64,000 nt of DNA from Rhodococcus zopfii NBRC 100606 = JCM 9919 (GCF_001895025.1 NZ_BCXI01000028.1:1-64000), one strand, 5' to 3'. Shown: positions 1-11,128, counted from the stretch's first letter. Program-made: numbers and translations. The notes: generated by a model from the letters alone, not told the origin.

Positions 1-328
1 CGGCGGGAGCTTCGGCGGCGGGAGCCGGTGCGGGTGCTGCGGGTTCGGCGGCGGCCGGAGCGGGTGCGGCGGCGGGAGCGGATGCCTCGCCGGCGTCACC
101 GATGACGGCGAGCTCGCCGCCGATCTCGACGGTGTCGTCTTCCTGGGCGACAATCCTCACCAGGACACCTGCAGCGGGGGACGGGATTTCGGTGTCGACC
201 TTGTCCGTGGAGACTTCGAGCAGGGGCTCGTCGACTTCGACCGTGTCTCCTTCCTGCTTGAGCCATCGCGTGACAGTTCCCTCGGTGACGCTCTCACCAA
301 GCGCTGGCATCTGGACGGAGAAGGCCAT
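1..328 (-). CDS. sucB: Dihydrolipoamide acyltransferase (2-oxoglutarate dehydrogenase E2), N-terminal part
   Basis: E2 subunit of the 2-oxoglutarate (or mixed 2-oxoacid) dehydrogenase complex. It carries acyl groups on a lipoyl-lysine swinging arm. Only the first 109 codons are in the window and the 3' part lies beyond base 1. The protein starts [17 protein letters not shown] and has the lipoyl-attachment motif [14 protein letters not shown], whose lysine is the lipoylated residue (about 43). From about residue 79 an Ala/Pro-rich linker begins, usual between lipoyl and peripheral-subunit-binding domains. In mycobacteria the gene near pepB is the E2 called DlaT or SucB, and the N-terminus alone cannot tell which complex it serves. 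It reads in the same direction as pepA, but a hairpin lies between them. Confidence 0.9.
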   Translation of the reverse strand, partial: MAFSVQMPALGESVTEGTVTRWLKQEGDTVEVDEPLLEVSTDKVDTEIPSPAAGVLVRIVAQEDDTVEIGGELAVIGDAGEASAPAAAPAPAAAEPAAPAPAPAAEAPA

Positions 329-546
329 GTCTGTTGACTCCTCGACGGTTGTTTCGTGTGTGTTGAGTTGTACCGACTCGTGGTCGTCCGACCATTGTGT
401 GGTCGTTGACTATTGTGCTCGAGCCCGAGGACTCGTGCGGGTACTTCGGTAGTGCATACGGTCCACACCCGCGCGAGGCATGGCCTCGACCATCCTTGCA
501 CTGATCACTTCGTGGCGTTCGGCGAGGGGCACGTCACGTTGCACCG

Positions 547-587
547 CGTGTGCCTTTCGGGGCCTCGGGGCACCCGAAAGGCACACG
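547..587 (-). terminator. Hairpin terminator after pepA
   Basis: A perfect 15-bp inverted repeat (547-561 with 573-587) with an 11-nt loop lies a few bases past the pepA stop codon. It has no clear U tract, as is usual for actinobacterial intrinsic terminators. It separates pepA from the E2 gene downstream. The rest of 329-592 shows no gene. Confidence 0.7.
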
Positions 588-592
588 TTCGA

Positions 593-2104
593 TCAGCCGT
601 TGGCGGCGATGTCCTCGATGACCGCGAACATCGTGCGCACGGGCACGCCGGTCCCGCCCTTCCCGATGTAGCCGAACGGGCTGCCGGTGTTGAACGCCGG
701 ACCGGCCACGTCCAGGTGAGCCCACTGCACGCCTTCGGCGACGAACTCCTTCAGGAAGATCGCGGCCGCCGACATCCCGCCCCACCGGTGCGGGGTGACG
801 TTCGCCAGGTCCGCGACCCGCGAGTTCAGGTCGGCGCGCAGTTCCGCAGGCAGCGGCATCGCCCAGCCGTTCTCGCCGACGGACCGTGACAGTTCCGCGA
901 CCCGGTCACGGAACTCGTCGGTGCCCATCACACCCGGGGTACGGGTGCCGAGCGCGACCATCTGCGCGCCGGTCAGTGTCGCGGTGTCGATCAGGTAGTC
1001 GGGTTCGTCCTCGCAGGCACGCACGATCGCGTCGGCCAGGATCAGGCGACCCTCCGCATCGGTGTTGATGACCTCGACCGTGGTGCCGCCGTACTGCGTC
1101 AGCACGTCGCCGGGGCGCTGCGCGGTCGACGACGGCATGTTCTCGGCCATCGGGACGGTCGCGGTAACGTCCGCGGCCACCCCGAGCTTCGCGGCGAGCA
1201 CGACGGTGGCGATCACCGCGGCCGCACCGCCCATGTCGGAGGTCATGTTCTCCATGCCCGCCGCCGGCTTGATGGAGATGCCGCCCGTGTCGAACGTGAC
1301 GCCCTTGCCGACCAGCGCGACCTTCGGCGCCTTGCGCTTCTTCGACGAGTAGCTCAGCCGCACCAGCCGCGGCGGACGCGACGAACCCTGCCCGACGCCG
1401 ACGATGCCGCCGAAGCCCTGCTTGGCGAGGGCCTTCTCGTCGAGCACCTCGACCTTCAGTCCCGCCGCGGTGCCGAGTGCCTTTGCACGGTCGGCGAACT
1501 CGGCCGGGTACAGGTGACTCGGCGGGGTGTTGACGAACTCGCGGGCGGTGGCGACGGCCTCGGCGATGGCGGTCGCGCGGGTCAGCGCGGCCTTGGCGTC
1601 GCGGGCCCGGGGTGAGGCCACCAGGAACTCGATGCGGGCCGGCGGGCGCGCATCGGCGCCCGGCGCGGACTTCGCGGATCGGAACTCGGTGAACGTGTAC
1701 GCGCCGAGCGCGAAGCCCTCGACGGCCGCACCCAGATCCACCGCGGACAGCGTGGTCGCGACGACCTCGACACCGGTCAGTGCCCGTGCCGCGGCACCCG
1801 CGGATCGGCGCACCTGCTCCGCGTCGATCTTGTCGGCGGCACCGAGCCCGACCGCCAGCACGCTCGTCACCGTCAGCGTGGCCGGGGCGGGCACCCGGGT
1901 CAGTTCCTCGGACTTGCCGGTCGCGCCGACTGCGGTCGCGGCGTCGAGCAGGTCGCCGAGTACGGTCTCGTCGACGAGTCCGCCGCCGAGCAGCGCCTCG
2001 GGTCCGTCGTCTCCTGACGTCAGTCCGATCACGAGGACATCGGCTCGTTTCGAGACGGACCCGGCGAGAACGAGTTCCGGGAGGGTGGGAGCGGGGGCAC
2101 TCAC
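593..2104 (-). CDS. pepA: Leucyl aminopeptidase (M17 family)
   Basis: Cytosolic two-metal aminopeptidase that removes N-terminal residues from peptides. The roughly 500-aa length is normal for M17. The C-terminal catalytic half shows [10 protein letters not shown] (about 267-276, metal-binding Lys and Asp) and the family signature NTDAEGRL (about 347-354). The N-terminal third is the less conserved macro-type domain. I chose GTG at 2104: an AGGAG lies six bases upstream of it, whereas an ATG at 2110 directly abuts that AGGAG with no spacing. It is divergent from gcvT across a short gap. Rv2213 (pepB) is the positional equivalent in M. tuberculosis. Confidence 0.95.
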   Translation of the reverse strand: MSAPAPTLPELVLAGSVSKRADVLVIGLTSGDDGPEALLGGGLVDETVLGDLLDAATAVGATGKSEELTRVPAPATLTVTSVLAVGLGAADKIDAEQVRRSAGAAARALTGVEVVATTLSAVDLGAAVEGFALGAYTFTEFRSAKSAPGADARPPARIEFLVASPRARDAKAALTRATAIAEAVATAREFVNTPPSHLYPAEFADRAKALGTAAGLKVEVLDEKALAKQGFGGIVGVGQGSSRPPRLVRLSYSSKKRKAPKVALVGKGVTFDTGGISIKPAAGMENMTSDMGGAAAVIATVVLAAKLGVAADVTATVPMAENMPSSTAQRPGDVLTQYGGTTVEVINTDAEGRLILADAIVRACEDEPDYLIDTATLTGAQMVALGTRTPGVMGTDEFRDRVAELSRSVGENGWAMPLPAELRADLNSRVADLANVTPHRWGGMSAAAIFLKEFVAEGVQWAHLDVAGPAFNTGSPFGYIGKGGTGVPVRTMFAVIEDIAANG

Positions 2105-2209
2105 GGGCATCTCCTATGCACTAGGTGTGATTGCGTCGATGCTAGTGATCGTCGGGTCCGAAGCCGTGGAGGCGGTCCCGTCCCGCGACGTGGGATACCG
2201 TCATGCGAC

Positions 2210-3310
2210 ATGAGCGACCAGCAACTTCAGCAGGGCCCGATCCACGCCGTCCACGTCGAACTGGGTGCGACGTTCGCTCCGTTCGGCGGGTGGGAGATGC
2301 CCGTCTCCTATGCGGGGACGGTCGCCGAGCACACCGCGGTCCGCGAGAACGTCGGCCTGTTCGACGTGAGTCATCTCGGCAAGGCGCTGGTTGCCGGTCC
2401 GGGCGCCGCACAGTTCGTCGATGCGGCGCTGACCAACGACCTGTCCAAGATCGGGCCGGGCAAGGCCCAGTACACGCTGTGCTGCACAGAATCCGGAGGA
2501 GTCACCGACGACCTCATCGTCTACTACGTGTCGGACGACGAGCTGTTCCTCGTGCCGAACGCCGCGAACACCGCGGCGGTCGTCGCGGCCCTCGCCGAGG
2601 TCGCGCCCGCCGGCGTCACCGTGACGGATCAGCATCGCGACCACGCCGTGTTCGCGGTGCAGGGACCGAAGTCCGCCGACATCCTCACCGGTTTGGGACT
2701 GCCCACCGACATCGAGTACATGGCATTCGTCGACGCCGAATGGAACGGCGTGCCGGTGCGGGTGTGCCGCAGCGGATACAGCGGTGAACGCGGTTTCGAG
2801 CTGCTGCCGCGCTGGGCCGACGCCGAGGCGCTGTTCCGTGCGCTCGTGGCCGCGGTGCAGGCCACCGGTGGGCAGGTCGCCGGGCTCGGCGCCCGAGACA
2901 CGCTGCGCACCGAGATGGGCTACCCGCTGCACGGGCACGAACTGTCGACGACGATCTCGCCGCTGCAGGCTCGATGCGGTTGGGCCGTCGGCTGGAACAA
3001 GCCGGAGTTCTGGGGCCGGGACGCGTTGCTCGCGGAGAAGCAGGCCGGGCCTGCACGCCGTTTGTGGGGTCTGCGTGCCCTCGATCGCGGGGTCCTGCGC
3101 CAGGACCAGACGGTTCTGCGCGACGGTGAGCCGGTGGGCGAGACGACCTCCGGAACCTTCTCGCCGACCCTCAAGGTGGGGATCGCGCTCGCGTTGATCG
3201 ACAGCGCCGCGGGCCTGACTGCCGGCGACGAGGTGGCCGTGGACGTCCGGGGCCGGTCGCTGCGTGCGGAGCTGGTGACCCCGCCGTTCGTCGAGGACCA
3301 CACCAAGTAG
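2210..3310 (+). CDS. gcvT: Glycine cleavage system aminomethyltransferase (T protein)
   Basis: T protein of the glycine cleavage system. It transfers the methylene group from the H-protein aminomethyl arm to tetrahydrofolate and releases ammonia. At 366 aa it has the family's length, with the GcvT folate-binding domain followed by the C-terminal barrel. Recognisable segments are [13 protein letters not shown] near the start, the FDVSHLGK block, and [11 protein letters not shown] near 190. ATG 2210 follows a TACCGT hexamer (2196-2201) by 8 nt, which suggests a leaderless or near-leaderless mRNA. No glycine riboswitch is visible in the 105-bp gap to pepA. ilvE follows closely on the same strand. 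Confidence 0.95.
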   Translation: MSDQQLQQGPIHAVHVELGATFAPFGGWEMPVSYAGTVAEHTAVRENVGLFDVSHLGKALVAGPGAAQFVDAALTNDLSKIGPGKAQYTLCCTESGGVTDDLIVYYVSDDELFLVPNAANTAAVVAALAEVAPAGVTVTDQHRDHAVFAVQGPKSADILTGLGLPTDIEYMAFVDAEWNGVPVRVCRSGYSGERGFELLPRWADAEALFRALVAAVQATGGQVAGLGARDTLRTEMGYPLHGHELSTTISPLQARCGWAVGWNKPEFWGRDALLAEKQAGPARRLWGLRALDRGVLRQDQTVLRDGEPVGETTSGTFSPTLKVGIALALIDSAAGLTAGDEVAVDVRGRSLRAELVTPPFVEDHTK

Positions 3311-3342
3311 GGGTGCACGGGCGTTCGATAGGATCGACGTTC

Positions 3343-4455
3343 ATGACCGGTGTCCTCGAATTCGCCCACATCCCGCATCCTTCGCCGACGACCCCTGAGC
3401 GTCGGCAGGAGATCCTGTCGAATCCGGGATTCGGGAACTTCTTCACCGACCACATGGTGACGATCACCTACACCGAGGGCACCGGCTGGCACAACGCGAC
3501 GATCGAACCGTACGGGCCGATCCAGCTGGATCCCGCGGCGATGGTGCTGCACTACGGGCAGGCCATCTTCGAGGGACTGAAGGCGTACCGGCAGGCCGAC
3601 GGCTCCATCTCCTCGTTCCGGGCGAATGCGAACGCGGCACGGCTCAACCGCTCCGCGGAGCGGCTCGCGATGCCGGCTCTGCCGGAGGAGCTGTTCCAGC
3701 GCGCCATCGTCGAACTGCTCGAGGTCGACCACGAATGGGTGCCCGCGGCCGGTGGTGAGGAGTCGCTGTACCTGCGGCCGTTCATGTTCGCCACCGAGCC
3801 GGCGCTCGGTGTGCGTCCCGCGAAGGAGTACAAGTTCCTGCTCATCGCGTCCCCGGCGGGCGCGTACTTCCCGCGCGGCGTCAAGCCCGTGAGCGTGTGG
3901 CTCTCGCGTGAGTACGTGCGGGCCGCTCCGGGCGGCACCGGTGCCGCGAAGTTCGCGGGCAACTACGCCGCGTCTCTCGTCGCGCAGGCCCACGCCGCCG
4001 AGCAGGGCTGCGACCAGGTGGTGTGGCTCGACGCGATCGAGCGCAAGTACGTCGAGGAGATGGGCGGCATGAACCTGTACTTCGTGTACGGGTCGGGTGC
4101 CGATGCCCGGCTGGTGACCCCCGAACTGTCCGGGTCGCTGCTGCCCGGCATCACCCGGGAGTCGCTGCTGACCCTCGCGAAGGACTCCGGTCTGTCCGTC
4201 GAGGAGCGTCGCATCAGCACCGACGAGTGGCGTGAGAAGGCCGCGTCCGGCGAGATCACCGAGGTGTTCGCGTGCGGCACCGCGGCGGTCATCACCCCGG
4301 TCGGCAGCGTCAAGGACGCGAGCGGGGAATTCACCGTCGCCGGCGGCGAGCCCGGCCCGGTGACGATGGCGCTCCGCGACACGCTCACCGGCATCCAGCG
4401 CGGCACGTTCGCCGACACCCACGGCTGGATGACGACGCTGCGCGCAGCTCCGTAA
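3343..4455 (+). CDS. ilvE: Branched-chain amino acid aminotransferase
   Basis: PLP-dependent fold-type IV transaminase for the last step of Leu, Ile and Val synthesis (370 aa). The block [12 protein letters not shown] contains the PLP-binding lysine (about K203), and [12 protein letters not shown] is the conserved strand binding cofactor phosphate and substrate, both as in eukaryotic-type BCATs. An in-frame GTG exists at 3313, but ATG 3343 is preferred: homologues begin close to MTGVLEF, and TAGGAT (3329-3334) sits 8 nt before it as a likely -10. Transcription ends at a strong hairpin facing cobS. Confidence 0.95.
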   Translation: MTGVLEFAHIPHPSPTTPERRQEILSNPGFGNFFTDHMVTITYTEGTGWHNATIEPYGPIQLDPAAMVLHYGQAIFEGLKAYRQADGSISSFRANANAARLNRSAERLAMPALPEELFQRAIVELLEVDHEWVPAAGGEESLYLRPFMFATEPALGVRPAKEYKFLLIASPAGAYFPRGVKPVSVWLSREYVRAAPGGTGAAKFAGNYAASLVAQAHAAEQGCDQVVWLDAIERKYVEEMGGMNLYFVYGSGADARLVTPELSGSLLPGITRESLLTLAKDSGLSVEERRISTDEWREKAASGEITEVFACGTAAVITPVGSVKDASGEFTVAGGEPGPVTMALRDTLTGIQRGTFADTHGWMTTLRAAP

Positions 4456-4470
4456 CCGAACGACGACGCC

Positions 4471-4503
4471 ACGGGCGCGACCGTCAACGACGGTCGCGCC
4501 CGT
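4471..4503. terminator. Bidirectional hairpin between ilvE and cobS
   Basis: A perfect 15-bp stem (4471-4485 with 4489-4503) with a 3-nt loop sits between the convergent ilvE and cobS stop codons. It probably ends transcription from both sides. Confidence 0.8.
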
Positions 4504-4538
4504 CGTTTCGCTTCAGGGTCGTCTTTCCTTCGGGAATG

Positions 4539-5288
4539 TCAGATCGCGGCGCCGAGCGCGATCGCGACGGCGGCGACCGTGCCTTCGAGCGCCGCGCCGA
4601 GCACATCGCCGTTCACCCCGTCGAAGCGGGCGACGCAGTGCCGGACGAACAGCACCGACAGCGCCAGTGCGCCGAGAACCACGACCGGGCCGAGCCACGG
4701 TGTCCCCGGCACACACCACATCGCGGCGACCGCGGCGAGCAGCGGCCAGCCGAGAACGCTCCGCCAGGACTGGGTTCCGGCGACGAGCGCACCGAACCCG
4801 CTCCCGGGTGCGGCGACGATCCCGTGCCGACACGCCAGGACCACCGCGACCCGCCCTGCCGCGACCGCGAGCACCACCGCGGGCCACGCATCGGCCTCCG
4901 CGAGTGCCCCGAACGACCAGGCCTGCGCCCCGAGCACCACCACCATCGTCGCGACGCCGAACGGGCCCGCCCCACCGGAATGCATGACCTCGCGGGCCCG
5001 CTCGGGCGGGCCGTAGCAACCCAGACCGTCGGCGGTGTCGCTCAGACCGTCGACGTGCATGCCGCGGGTGGCCACCGCGAGGAATCCGACGCAGAGCAAT
5101 CCCGCGAGCGGGGGCGCACAGCCGGCGGTGACCAGCAGCCACAGCATCCCCGCCGCCGCGATGCCGAGCATCACACCGGTGACAGGCGCGGCGCGAATCG
5201 CGCGGGCCGCCGCGGACCGGTCGATGTCGGCGGGGCCACGTACCGGCAGCACCGTCAGCCACGACAGTGCGAGCGGCAGCCCGCCCAT
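4539..5288 (-). CDS. cobS: Adenosylcobinamide-GDP ribazoletransferase (cobalamin synthase)
   Basis: Integral membrane enzyme that joins adenosylcobinamide-GDP to alpha-ribazole (or its phosphate) to give adenosylcobalamin (or its phosphate). At 249 aa it has several hydrophobic segments typical of CobS. The conserved acidic patch GMHVDGLSDTADGLGCYGPPERAREVMHSG is split here only by its length: the key part is HVDGLSDTADG (about residue 79) followed by the REVMHSG block. ATG 5288 overlaps the cobT stop by one base (TGATG), so the two are translationally coupled. An alternative GTG lies one codon upstream. Confidence 0.94.
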   Translation of the reverse strand: MGGLPLALSWLTVLPVRGPADIDRSAAARAIRAAPVTGVMLGIAAAGMLWLLVTAGCAPPLAGLLCVGFLAVATRGMHVDGLSDTADGLGCYGPPERAREVMHSGGAGPFGVATMVVVLGAQAWSFGALAEADAWPAVVLAVAAGRVAVVLACRHGIVAAPGSGFGALVAGTQSWRSVLGWPLLAAVAAMWCVPGTPWLGPVVVLGALALSVLFVRHCVARFDGVNGDVLGAALEGTVAAVAIALGAAI

Positions 5289-6427
5289 CACACGTCGCGC
5301 GGATCGGGAGCGGTGTCCGTGCCTTCGGGAGCGGTGTCGCGTCCGCTGATGCCGGCCTCGTCGAACGTGGCCATGTGCGCGAGCACGGACACCGCGCCCT
5401 GCAGCACCGGCAATGCCGTGACCGCGCCGGTCCCCTCACCGAGGCGCATGCCGAGGTCGACGATCGGATCGAGATTCAGGTGACGCAGCGCGATCGTGTG
5501 CGACGGTTCGGCGGACCGGTGACCGGCGACCCACCAGTCGCGGGCGCCGGGGGCCAGTTCCTCGGCGACCATCGCGGCGGCCGTGACGACGACACCGTCG
5601 AGCAGCGCGGGCGTGCGCCGAACCGACGCCTGCGCGAGATAGCCGGCCATCGCCGCGAAGTCCGCACCGCCGGCCGTGCGCAGCAGCGCAATGGGGTTGC
5701 GGGTGTGCGGACGTGCGCGGCGCATCGCGTCGCGAATCGCGGTGACCTTCCGCATCCAGCCGGCGTCGTCGATGCCGGTGCCGCGGCCGACCGCGGCGAC
5801 GGGTTCGGTGTTGGTGAGTGTCGCGATGAGCACGGTCGCGGGGGTGGTGTTGCCGATGCCCATGTCGCCGGCGACGAGCAGATCGGCGCCCTCGTCGATC
5901 TCCCGGTCGGCGATCGCGCGGCCGGCGGCGATCGCGCGGACCGTCTCGTCGTCGGTGAGCGCGTCCTCCCGGTCGATGGAACCACTGGACCGGCGGATCT
6001 TGTACGTCGAGACGGACGGGTCCGTGTCGGTGTCGACGGCGATGTCGACGACGCGCACCGCGGCACCGGCGACGGTCGCGAGGATGTTCACGGCGGCGCC
6101 ACCGGCGACGAAGTTCGCGACCATCTGCGCGGTCACCTCCGGCGGGTATGCCGAGACACCGTGGCGGGTGATGCCGTGATCGCCGGCGAAGACGACGACC
6201 CGGGGCCGCCGGAACGGGTGCGGCGGGACTTCACCCTGGCACGACGCGATCCAGCAGCCGAGGTCTTCGAGCCGGCCGAGCGAGCCGGCGGGCTTGGTGA
6301 GTGCGAGCTGGCGGGCGTCGGCGCGTCGACGGATCTCGCGATCGGGGGCGACGACCGGAGGGAAGGTCGCGTCGACCGCGCCGGTCTCGTCGGAGCCGAG
6401 GAGGGTCGGCGCGGGTTCGCTGCTCAC
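5288..6427 (-). CDS. cobT: Nicotinate-nucleotide-dimethylbenzimidazole phosphoribosyltransferase
   Basis: Makes alpha-ribazole 5'-phosphate from nicotinate mononucleotide and dimethylbenzimidazole, supplying the lower ligand used by CobS. It is 379 aa, near the family norm. [15 protein letters not shown] near the N-terminus and MRLGEGTGA near the C-terminus (with the catalytic glutamate) are CobT hallmarks. I chose GTG 6427, preceded by GAAAGGTG. A longer reading to 6580 would add about 51 residues of unrelated character. Only the last steps of B12 assembly are encoded here, and no cobalamin riboswitch is visible upstream. Confidence 0.94.
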   Translation of the reverse strand: MSSEPAPTLLGSDETGAVDATFPPVVAPDREIRRRADARQLALTKPAGSLGRLEDLGCWIASCQGEVPPHPFRRPRVVVFAGDHGITRHGVSAYPPEVTAQMVANFVAGGAAVNILATVAGAAVRVVDIAVDTDTDPSVSTYKIRRSSGSIDREDALTDDETVRAIAAGRAIADREIDEGADLLVAGDMGIGNTTPATVLIATLTNTEPVAAVGRGTGIDDAGWMRKVTAIRDAMRRARPHTRNPIALLRTAGGADFAAMAGYLAQASVRRTPALLDGVVVTAAAMVAEELAPGARDWWVAGHRSAEPSHTIALRHLNLDPIVDLGMRLGEGTGAVTALPVLQGAVSVLAHMATFDEAGISGRDTAPEGTDTAPDPRDV

Positions 6428-6548
6428 AGTGCACCTTTCACGGGGGGAATCGGAGTAGACGCTACCAACCGCACGATTGGCAGAAATTCGGCGGGAGATG
6501 GCGTTTCGGCCACTGTCGCCGGGGGTGGGGTGGGCGCACGATCGGACC

Positions 6549-6761
6549 ATGCTCGAATTCGCCGTGATCGTCGTCTTCATGCTCGTTGTGGCGATCGGAA
6601 CCGAACCGGTCGGCCGACGCTACGGAATCGCCACCCGAGGGACGGGCAGGACCTGGATGCGCCTCAACCACTTCCGGCCACAGGACCCCCGGAGATCGGA
6701 GGAGCCTGTGGCCGGAGAAGACCGGTTCGTGATGCCGGCGCGCGGCGCACCACACCACTGA
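6549..6761 (+). CDS. Small putative single-pass membrane protein
   Basis: I do not recognise this 70-aa protein. It begins [20 protein letters not shown], one hydrophobic helix at the extreme N-terminus, followed by a basic, proline-rich, presumably cytoplasmic tail ending APHH. It lies between the cobT start and the convergent DUF3043 gene and ends 10 bp from the latter's stop. An in-frame start upstream (6477) would add 24 residues. There is no obvious ribosome binding site. The hydrophobic start argues for a real gene, but it could be a chance reading frame in GC-rich DNA. Confidence 0.45.
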   Translation: MLEFAVIVVFMLVVAIGTEPVGRRYGIATRGTGRTWMRLNHFRPQDPRRSEEPVAGEDRFVMPARGAPHH

Positions 6762-6770
6762 AGCCGAATG

Positions 6771-7469
6771 TCAGACCGCGTCGCCGGGCTTGACACGCGG
6801 CAGCGGCGCCCGCAGCTTGCGGATCTGCGAGGCGCGCACGAAGGCGTACCAGCCGAGACCGAAACCACCCTCGGTCGAATCGGGGTAGCGCGCCCGCACC
6901 TTCTTGTTGATCATCCGGCCGAGGTAGATGCCCTCGATGACCATCAACAGCATCATCACGAACATCGCGAGCGTGACGTACTGCTGGATGACCGGGCCCA
7001 GGAACATGGTGGCGATGAGCACCAGAGCCAGCGGCATGAACATGCCCACCAGGTTCCGGCGGCTGTCGACGAGATCGCGGACATACGCGCGGACCGGACC
7101 GCGGTCGCGGGGGAGCAGGAATTTCTCCTCGCCGGCGAGCATGCGGCTGCGTCGCTCGGAGGCGGCGGCACGACGCTCGGCGGCCTGGGTCTTGCGCTCA
7201 TCCTTCGACATGGACTTGCGCGCGGCTTTCTTGCGTTCGCGGGCCTCTTTCGCCGTCATCGGCGCGGGCGCCACCGGGCCGCGGCGACGGGCCTCGGCTT
7301 CGCGGCGCTTGGGCGTCGGCCGTCCCTTGCCCGAGGTCTCCTTGCTGCCGGGCACCGGGGTGCCGGACTGCGCAGGCGTGACCTCGGACGCAGCGACATC
7401 GGCGCTGCCGGACGACGATGCGTCCGGGCTGTCGGATTCGTCGGAACTCCCGCGGCGTAGCAGCTTCAC
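6771..7469 (-). CDS. DUF3043 domain membrane protein
   Basis: Actinobacterial DUF3043 protein of unknown function, matching the position of Rv2206. At 232 aa it has an acidic Ser/Asp-rich N-terminus, then a strongly basic segment (about 45-125, rich in RKK, ERR and AAERRA) probably forming a charged helix. Two membrane helices follow (about 140-185, MFMPLALVLIATMFLGPV and VTLAMFVMMLLMVIEGIYL), then a short C-terminal tail with KVRARYPDSTEGGFGLGWYAF. The DUF3043 assignment rests on the GKGRPTPKRREAEARR block and the paired helices. It is divergent from the ErpA-like gene. Confidence 0.85.
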   Translation of the reverse strand: MKLLRRGSSDESDSPDASSSGSADVAASEVTPAQSGTPVPGSKETSGKGRPTPKRREAEARRRGPVAPAPMTAKEARERKKAARKSMSKDERKTQAAERRAAASERRSRMLAGEEKFLLPRDRGPVRAYVRDLVDSRRNLVGMFMPLALVLIATMFLGPVIQQYVTLAMFVMMLLMVIEGIYLGRMINKKVRARYPDSTEGGFGLGWYAFVRASQIRKLRAPLPRVKPGDAV

Positions 7470-7667
7470 CCCTCCAGGCTATGGGATATCGGGACAGGTG
7501 GGGAAATCACCCCAGGTCTCGGTCGGTGTCGAGACAGCGCTCATGCCCTGCGGTGGGTGAGGAATAGATGTGCGCGCGGTACCGTTGACACATCGGGGTC
7601 GTCTCGACCGATCGATCGACACGACCTTCTGCAACGACTGCTTGAGACGAACGACCAGGGAGCGCCC

Positions 7668-8018
7668 ATGACTGTGCAGGACGAGACCGCCACTCACGGC
7701 GTCATCATGACCGAGGCCGCCTCCGCGAAGGCGAAGGCTCTGCTCGATCAGGAGGGCCGCGACGACCTCGCGCTGCGGATCGCAGTGCAGCCCGGCGGCT
7801 GCGCCGGACTTCGGTACCAGCTGTTCTTCGACGACCGGTCGCTCGACGGTGATCTCACCGTGGATTTCGCGGGCGTCACGCTCGCTGTCGACCGCATGAG
7901 TGCCCCCTATGTCGAAGGCGCGTCGATCGACTTCGTCGACACCATCGAGAAGCAGGGCTTCACCATCGACAACCCGAATGCCACCGGCTCCTGCGCCTGT
8001 GGCGATTCGTTCAACTGA
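7668..8018 (+). CDS. erpA: HesB/IscA-family Fe-S cluster carrier (ErpA-like)
   Basis: A-type carrier that receives Fe-S clusters and delivers them to client apoproteins. It is 116 aa, the standard size. The three ligand cysteines are present: C45 in QPGGCAG and C109/C111 in the C-terminal SCACGDSF. ATG 7668 is preceded by AGGGAG at 7656-7661. The neighbours (asnB, respiratory genes, adoK) match the M. tuberculosis Rv2204c locus. A plausible clientele is the Rieske protein and dehydrogenases of the adjacent respiratory region, but that is inference. A hairpin follows the stop codon. Confidence 0.93.
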   Translation: MTVQDETATHGVIMTEAASAKAKALLDQEGRDDLALRIAVQPGGCAGLRYQLFFDDRSLDGDLTVDFAGVTLAVDRMSAPYVEGASIDFVDTIEKQGFTIDNPNATGSCACGDSFN

Positions 8019-8026
8019 GTCCGATC

Positions 8027-8063
8027 GACAGGGCCCCGGCACCAGAGGTGTCGGGGCCCTGTC
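8027..8063 (+). terminator. Hairpin terminator after erpA
   Basis: A 17-bp stem with a single mismatch and a 3-nt loop starts 8 bp after the ErpA-like stop codon, with arms beginning GACAGGGCCCC and ending GGGGCCCTGTC. adoK continues on the same strand about 100 bp later and probably has its own promoter (TAGCGT near 8077). Confidence 0.75.
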
Positions 8064-8085
8064 GTCGTGTGCGGGTAGCGTGTGA

Positions 8086-9132
<1,047 letters not shown>

Positions 9133-9145
9133 TGCGGCTTCGCCG

Positions 9146-9189
9146 CCGGTGTGTCTTGTGGCGCCTCCAACCGCCACAAGACACACCGG
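9146..9189. terminator. Bidirectional hairpin between adoK and asnB
   Basis: A perfect 18-bp inverted repeat (9146-9163 with 9172-9189) with an 8-nt loop lies between the convergent adoK and asnB stop codons. It should end both transcripts. Confidence 0.8.
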
Positions 9190-9202
9190 GCGCGCGGCGT
9201 CG

Positions 9203-11128
9203 CTACAGGCTGACGGGGTAGACCGGCTCCTGGATCTCGGGCGCGATCCGCTTCTCGACGAAGATGCCGTGCCAGACCATGAAGCACAGGACGGTCCAGA
9301 GGCGACGGCTGTGATCGGACACGCCGGCGCGGTGCTCGTTCAGCATCCGTGCGACCGCGGCCTTGTCGAAGATGTGGTCGGTGCCCGACTCGGCGATCTG
9401 CTCGTGCGCCCACTCGAACAGCTCGGTGCCGGCCAGCCAGTGCCGCAGCGGCACCGGGAAGCCCAGCTTCGCGCGGTGCAGCACGTGCGGGGGAACAATG
9501 CCCTCGAGGGCCTGCCGCAGCGCGTACTTGCTCGTCTGTTTCGTGATCTTCTGTTCGAGCGGAATCTGCGACGCCACCCGGAACACCTCGGAATCGAGGA
9601 ACGGGACACGCAGCTCGAGCGAGTTCGCCATCGTCATCTTGTCGGCCTTGACGAGGATGTCCCCGCGCAGCCACGTGAACAGGTCCAGGTGCTGCATGCG
9701 GGCGACGGGATCCCACCCGGCGGACTGCGCGTAGATCGGCGCCGTGACGTCCTGATGGGTCCACTCGGGGCGGAAGTCGCGCAGCACCGACCGCAGCTGC
9801 GCGTCGTTGAAGCTGCGCGCATTGCCGTAGTACCGCTCCTCGAGAGGCATCGAGCCGCGATGCAGCAGCGATTTCCCGCGCGTGCCTTCGGGGATCCGCT
9901 CGGACAGCTTGCCCGCGGCCCGCCGCAGCCCGGTGGGCAGGAGTTCGAAGGGCTTGAGCGAGATCGGCTCGCGGTAGATCGTGTAGCCGCCGAACAACTC
10001 GTCGGCGCCCTCACCGGAGAGCACCACCTTCACGTGCTTGCGTGCTTCCTTGGCGATGAACCACAACGGCACCAGCGCCGGATCGGCGACCGGATCGTCG
10101 AGGTACCAGATGATCTCCGGGATTGCCGCGGCGAACTCGGCGGGGGAGACCACGCGCACGATGTGACGTGCCCCGATCGCGGCCGCCGACTCGGCGGCCA
10201 CATCGACCTCGGAATAGCCCTCACGCGCGAAACCGGCGGTGAACGTGATGAGGTCCGGGTTGTGCCGCTTGGCGAGAGCGGCAATCGCCGTCGAGTCGAT
10301 GCCGCCGGACAGGAACGATCCGACGGTCACATCGGCACGCATGTGCTTGGCGACGGAATCCTCGAGGGCCTCGGCGATCTCGCGGTAGCGGTCCTGTTCG
10401 CGGCCGGCCGCGAACGGCCGTACCGGGAAACGAGGCTCGAAGTAGCGGGTGATCTCGGGGTCGCCGCCGGGCCGGACCCGCGCGTAGCAGCCGGACTCGA
10501 GGCGACGGATCTGCCGGTGCAGCGTCTCCGGTTCGGGAACGTACTGCAGCACGGTGTAGTGCTCGATCGCCCGCGGATCGAGGTCGGTGTCGATGCCGAT
10601 CAGGTCGGTGAGTTCGAGCAGGCTCTTCTTCTCGCTGCCGAACGCGGTTCCGCCCGAGCCGGTCGCCAGGAACAGCGGCTTGATGCCGAACGGGTCGCGG
10701 GCCAGGAACAGTTCGCGCGTGTGGGTGTCCCAGACGGCGAACGCGAACATGCCGCGCAGGCGACGCACCGCGTCCGCACCCCAGTGATGGAACGCGGCGA
10801 CGATCGTTTCGCTGTCGCCTTCGGTCGCGAAGACGGCCCCGTGCTCCTCGGCGAGTTCCTTGCGCAATTCCAGGTAGTTGTAGATCTCGCCGTTGAAGGT
10901 CAGGGCGTACCGGTCGGGCTGGTCCTGCGGTCCCCAGCGCAGCGGCTGGTGCGAATGCGCGATGTCGATGATCGACAGGCGGTTGAATCCGAAGATCAGC
11001 TCGTCGTCGTGCCAGGTGCCGTGTTCGTCCGGTCCGCGATGGCGTAGGCAGTGCATGGCGGAATCGACCGACGCAACAGCGTCGTCGCTGGTGCCGTCAG
11101 TGGTCAGTAACCCGAGCAAGCCGCACAC
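9203..11128 (-). CDS. asnB: Glutamine-dependent asparagine synthetase
   Basis: Converts aspartate, glutamine and ATP to asparagine. It is 641 aa, standard for actinobacterial AsnB. The N-terminal glutaminase domain begins Met-Cys-Gly-Leu, so Cys2 is the Ntn nucleophile after methionine removal. The synthetase domain has the pyrophosphate loop SGGIDSTAI (about 270) and SGEGADELFGGY (about 370). The start is GTG 11128. In mycobacteria this gene (Rv2201) is transcribed away from ctaC, as here. Some actinobacterial AsnB paralogues amidate cell-wall diaminopimelate instead; position and domain layout favour asparagine synthesis, but the amidase-like role is not excluded. Confidence 0.93.
   Translation of the reverse strand: MCGLLGLLTTDGTSDDAVASVDSAMHCLRHRGPDEHGTWHDDELIFGFNRLSIIDIAHSHQPLRWGPQDQPDRYALTFNGEIYNYLELRKELAEEHGAVFATEGDSETIVAAFHHWGADAVRRLRGMFAFAVWDTHTRELFLARDPFGIKPLFLATGSGGTAFGSEKKSLLELTDLIGIDTDLDPRAIEHYTVLQYVPEPETLHRQIRRLESGCYARVRPGGDPEITRYFEPRFPVRPFAAGREQDRYREIAEALEDSVAKHMRADVTVGSFLSGGIDSTAIAALAKRHNPDLITFTAGFAREGYSEVDVAAESAAAIGARHIVRVVSPAEFAAAIPEIIWYLDDPVADPALVPLWFIAKEARKHVKVVLSGEGADELFGGYTIYREPISLKPFELLPTGLRRAAGKLSERIPEGTRGKSLLHRGSMPLEERYYGNARSFNDAQLRSVLRDFRPEWTHQDVTAPIYAQSAGWDPVARMQHLDLFTWLRGDILVKADKMTMANSLELRVPFLDSEVFRVASQIPLEQKITKQTSKYALRQALEGIVPPHVLHRAKLGFPVPLRHWLAGTELFEWAHEQIAESGTDHIFDKAAVARMLNEHRAGVSDHSRRLWTVLCFMVWHGIFVEKRIAPEIQEPVYPVSL

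Noticed and set aside
2111-2209. Glycine riboswitch before gcvT
   Set aside because: The gap is too short for the usual tandem aptamer, contains no recognisable core, and the transcript looks leaderless.
2201-3301. A 366-codon open frame on the minus strand opposite gcvT
   Set aside because: It mirrors gcvT codon by codon in very GC-rich DNA and has Arg/His/Gly-rich composition without domains. The same applies to long minus-strand frames opposite most genes here.
6428-6548. Cobalamin riboswitch before cobT
   Set aside because: No B12-box or its surrounding stems could be found in the gap.
9149-11047. A 632-codon open frame opposite asnB
   Set aside because: It is an antisense shadow caused by high third-position GC. 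asnB has catalytic Cys2 and all synthetase motifs.
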